Shown: in pieces, positions 21,406 through 21,658 of the stretch
Layout: the number at the start of each line of letters is the position of its first letter
Position numbering within the stretch: position 1 is the stretch's first letter
Source: a virus
Direction: 5' to 3' (one strand)
DNA length: 21,658 nt
Virus record (IMG/VR): IMGVR_UViG_3300035670_007442
Location: 1-21,658 of that record
Notes under the pieces: model-generated
The model's database searches: none
What the model saw: only the letters and a program-made list of their open reading frames with translations
What the model was told of the DNA's origin: nothing
Translations under genes and position numbers: made by a program

Positions 21406-21479
21406 TCGGGGTGACAGGATTCGAACCTGCGACCCTCTGCTCCCAAAGCAGATGCGCTACCAAACTGCGCTACACCCCG
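21406..21479 (-). tRNA. tRNA-Pro(UGG)
   Basis: A 74-nt cloverleaf: acceptor CGGGGTG/CACCCCG, D arm with GTAGC-GCA type loop containing GG, anticodon stem TCTGC/GCAGA with loop TTTGGGA giving TGG, and T arm GCAGG-TTCGAAT-CCTGT region. Discriminator A; CCA is not encoded. C1-G72 fits tRNA-Pro. Confidence 0.95.
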
Positions 21480-21593
21480 TTATTTGTTTTTGTGTACGAT
21501 CATTATACCTAGGATTGGAACCATTGTCAAGAGGTAACACAAGATGAATAAGAACAAGTTGTTGTTGAGTAAAACTCCTGCAAGATGTCTCAT
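21480..21593 (-). CDS. Tiny single-pass membrane ORF
   Basis: A 37-residue ORF from the ATG at 21593, overlapping the preceding stop as ATGA. The core (LFLFILCYLLTMVPILGIMIV) is a clear transmembrane helix followed by a basic end HKNK, so the N terminus would face outward. The promoter for tRNA-Pro lies inside it. The stop abuts the tRNA gene. The strict coupling and composition favour a real gene, but chance is possible. Confidence 0.45.
   Translation of the reverse strand: MRHLAGVLLNNNLFLFILCYLLTMVPILGIMIVHKNK
21502..21530 (-). promoter_or_regulatory. Perfect consensus sigma70 promoter for tRNA-Pro
   Basis: On the minus strand TTGACA (21525-21530), exactly 17 nt of spacer, then TATAAT (21502-21507): all 12 positions match the bacterial consensus. 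Transcription would start about 21495 and read tRNA-Pro and the genes after it. This strength fits an immediate-early phage promoter used by the unmodified host polymerase. Confidence 0.88.
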
Positions 21594-21658
21594 CGTACTC
21601 TATCTATAATAGCAATGACGCCATGGGCATAGAAGAACAGCAGAACCGAACCGATTGC
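21590..21658 (-). CDS. C-terminal end of a hydrophobic protein (partial)
   Basis: An open frame running in from the right edge, 22 residues ending AIGSVLLFFYAHGVIAIIDRVR then TGA. The hydrophobic end suggests a membrane protein. Its stop overlaps the next ATG as ATGA. Too little is present to identify it. Confidence 0.45.
   Translation of the reverse strand, partial: AIGSVLLFFYAHGVIAIIDRVR

Noticed and set aside
1-21658. CRISPR array or insertion sequence
   Set aside because: No regularly spaced direct repeats, transposase gene or terminal inverted repeats were seen.
1-21658. Ordinary cyanobacterial chromosome as the source
   Set aside because: Not fully excluded. The tRNA/HNH/small-gene layout, dense overlapping one-strand coding and early-type promoters fit a T4-like cyanophage better, but only flanking sequence can settle it.

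Overview
The window reads as a stretch of a marine T4-like cyanophage (cyanomyovirus) genome. The evidence is: every supported gene lies on the minus strand, mostly with ATGA-type or short overlaps; three tRNA or tRNA-like genes are interleaved with small phage-type ORFs and a free-standing HNH endonuclease; compact consensus sigma70-type promoters precede the small units; and the left end carries a cyanobacterial-type SLH-domain porin. A cyanobacterial genomic island is the main alternative. The sequence alone does not fully exclude it, because no capsid, tail or replication gene lies in the window.

Reading in the direction of transcription (high to low coordinates), the right end (about 19.4-21.66 kb) is an accessory/early-type region. 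It holds a partial hydrophobic protein, a tiny membrane ORF containing a perfect TTGACA-17-TATAAT promoter, tRNA-Pro(UGG), an unknown protein with an HDxxH motif, a Phd-like antitoxin, a second promoter, an odd class II-like tRNA, an HNH endonuclease whose 3' end runs into tRNA-Met(CAU), a third promoter, and small hypothetical genes including a membrane protein (19139-19372).

Next comes about 140 nt of highly structured RNA (19018-19157: three 8-bp stem-loops, each followed by a GGTG motif, with several possible pseudoknots) and then an intrinsic terminator just before the first gene of a 23-gene, 17.4-kb polysaccharide operon (18950 to 1522). This is a good candidate for a cis-regulatory leader of the wcaG type known from cyanophages.

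The operon encodes nucleotide-sugar enzymes: RmlB, RmlC, an SDR, an RfbH-type 3-dehydratase, GDP-mannose 3,5-epimerase, and a split ADP-heptose pathway (HldE kinase and adenylyltransferase domains as separate genes, plus HldD). It also encodes a fused E1-type thiamine-diphosphate enzyme beside a zinc alcohol dehydrogenase, a cupin, a HAD phosphatase, and two methyltransferase-like proteins. The transferases are two GT11, one GT10, a GT2/GT7-like and a GT25 enzyme, two GT9-like proteins and a DUF3431-like protein. Together they look able to make and transfer L-galactose/L-fucose-type, heptose and deoxy-sugar residues, i.e. to remodel the LPS/O-antigen of an infected cell. Several pathway steps (RmlA, GmhA, fucose synthase, CDP-glucose dehydratase) are absent and would have to come from the host or from outside the window.

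After the operon, a separate promoter (1497-1525) drives the SLH-domain porin gene, which runs off the left edge.
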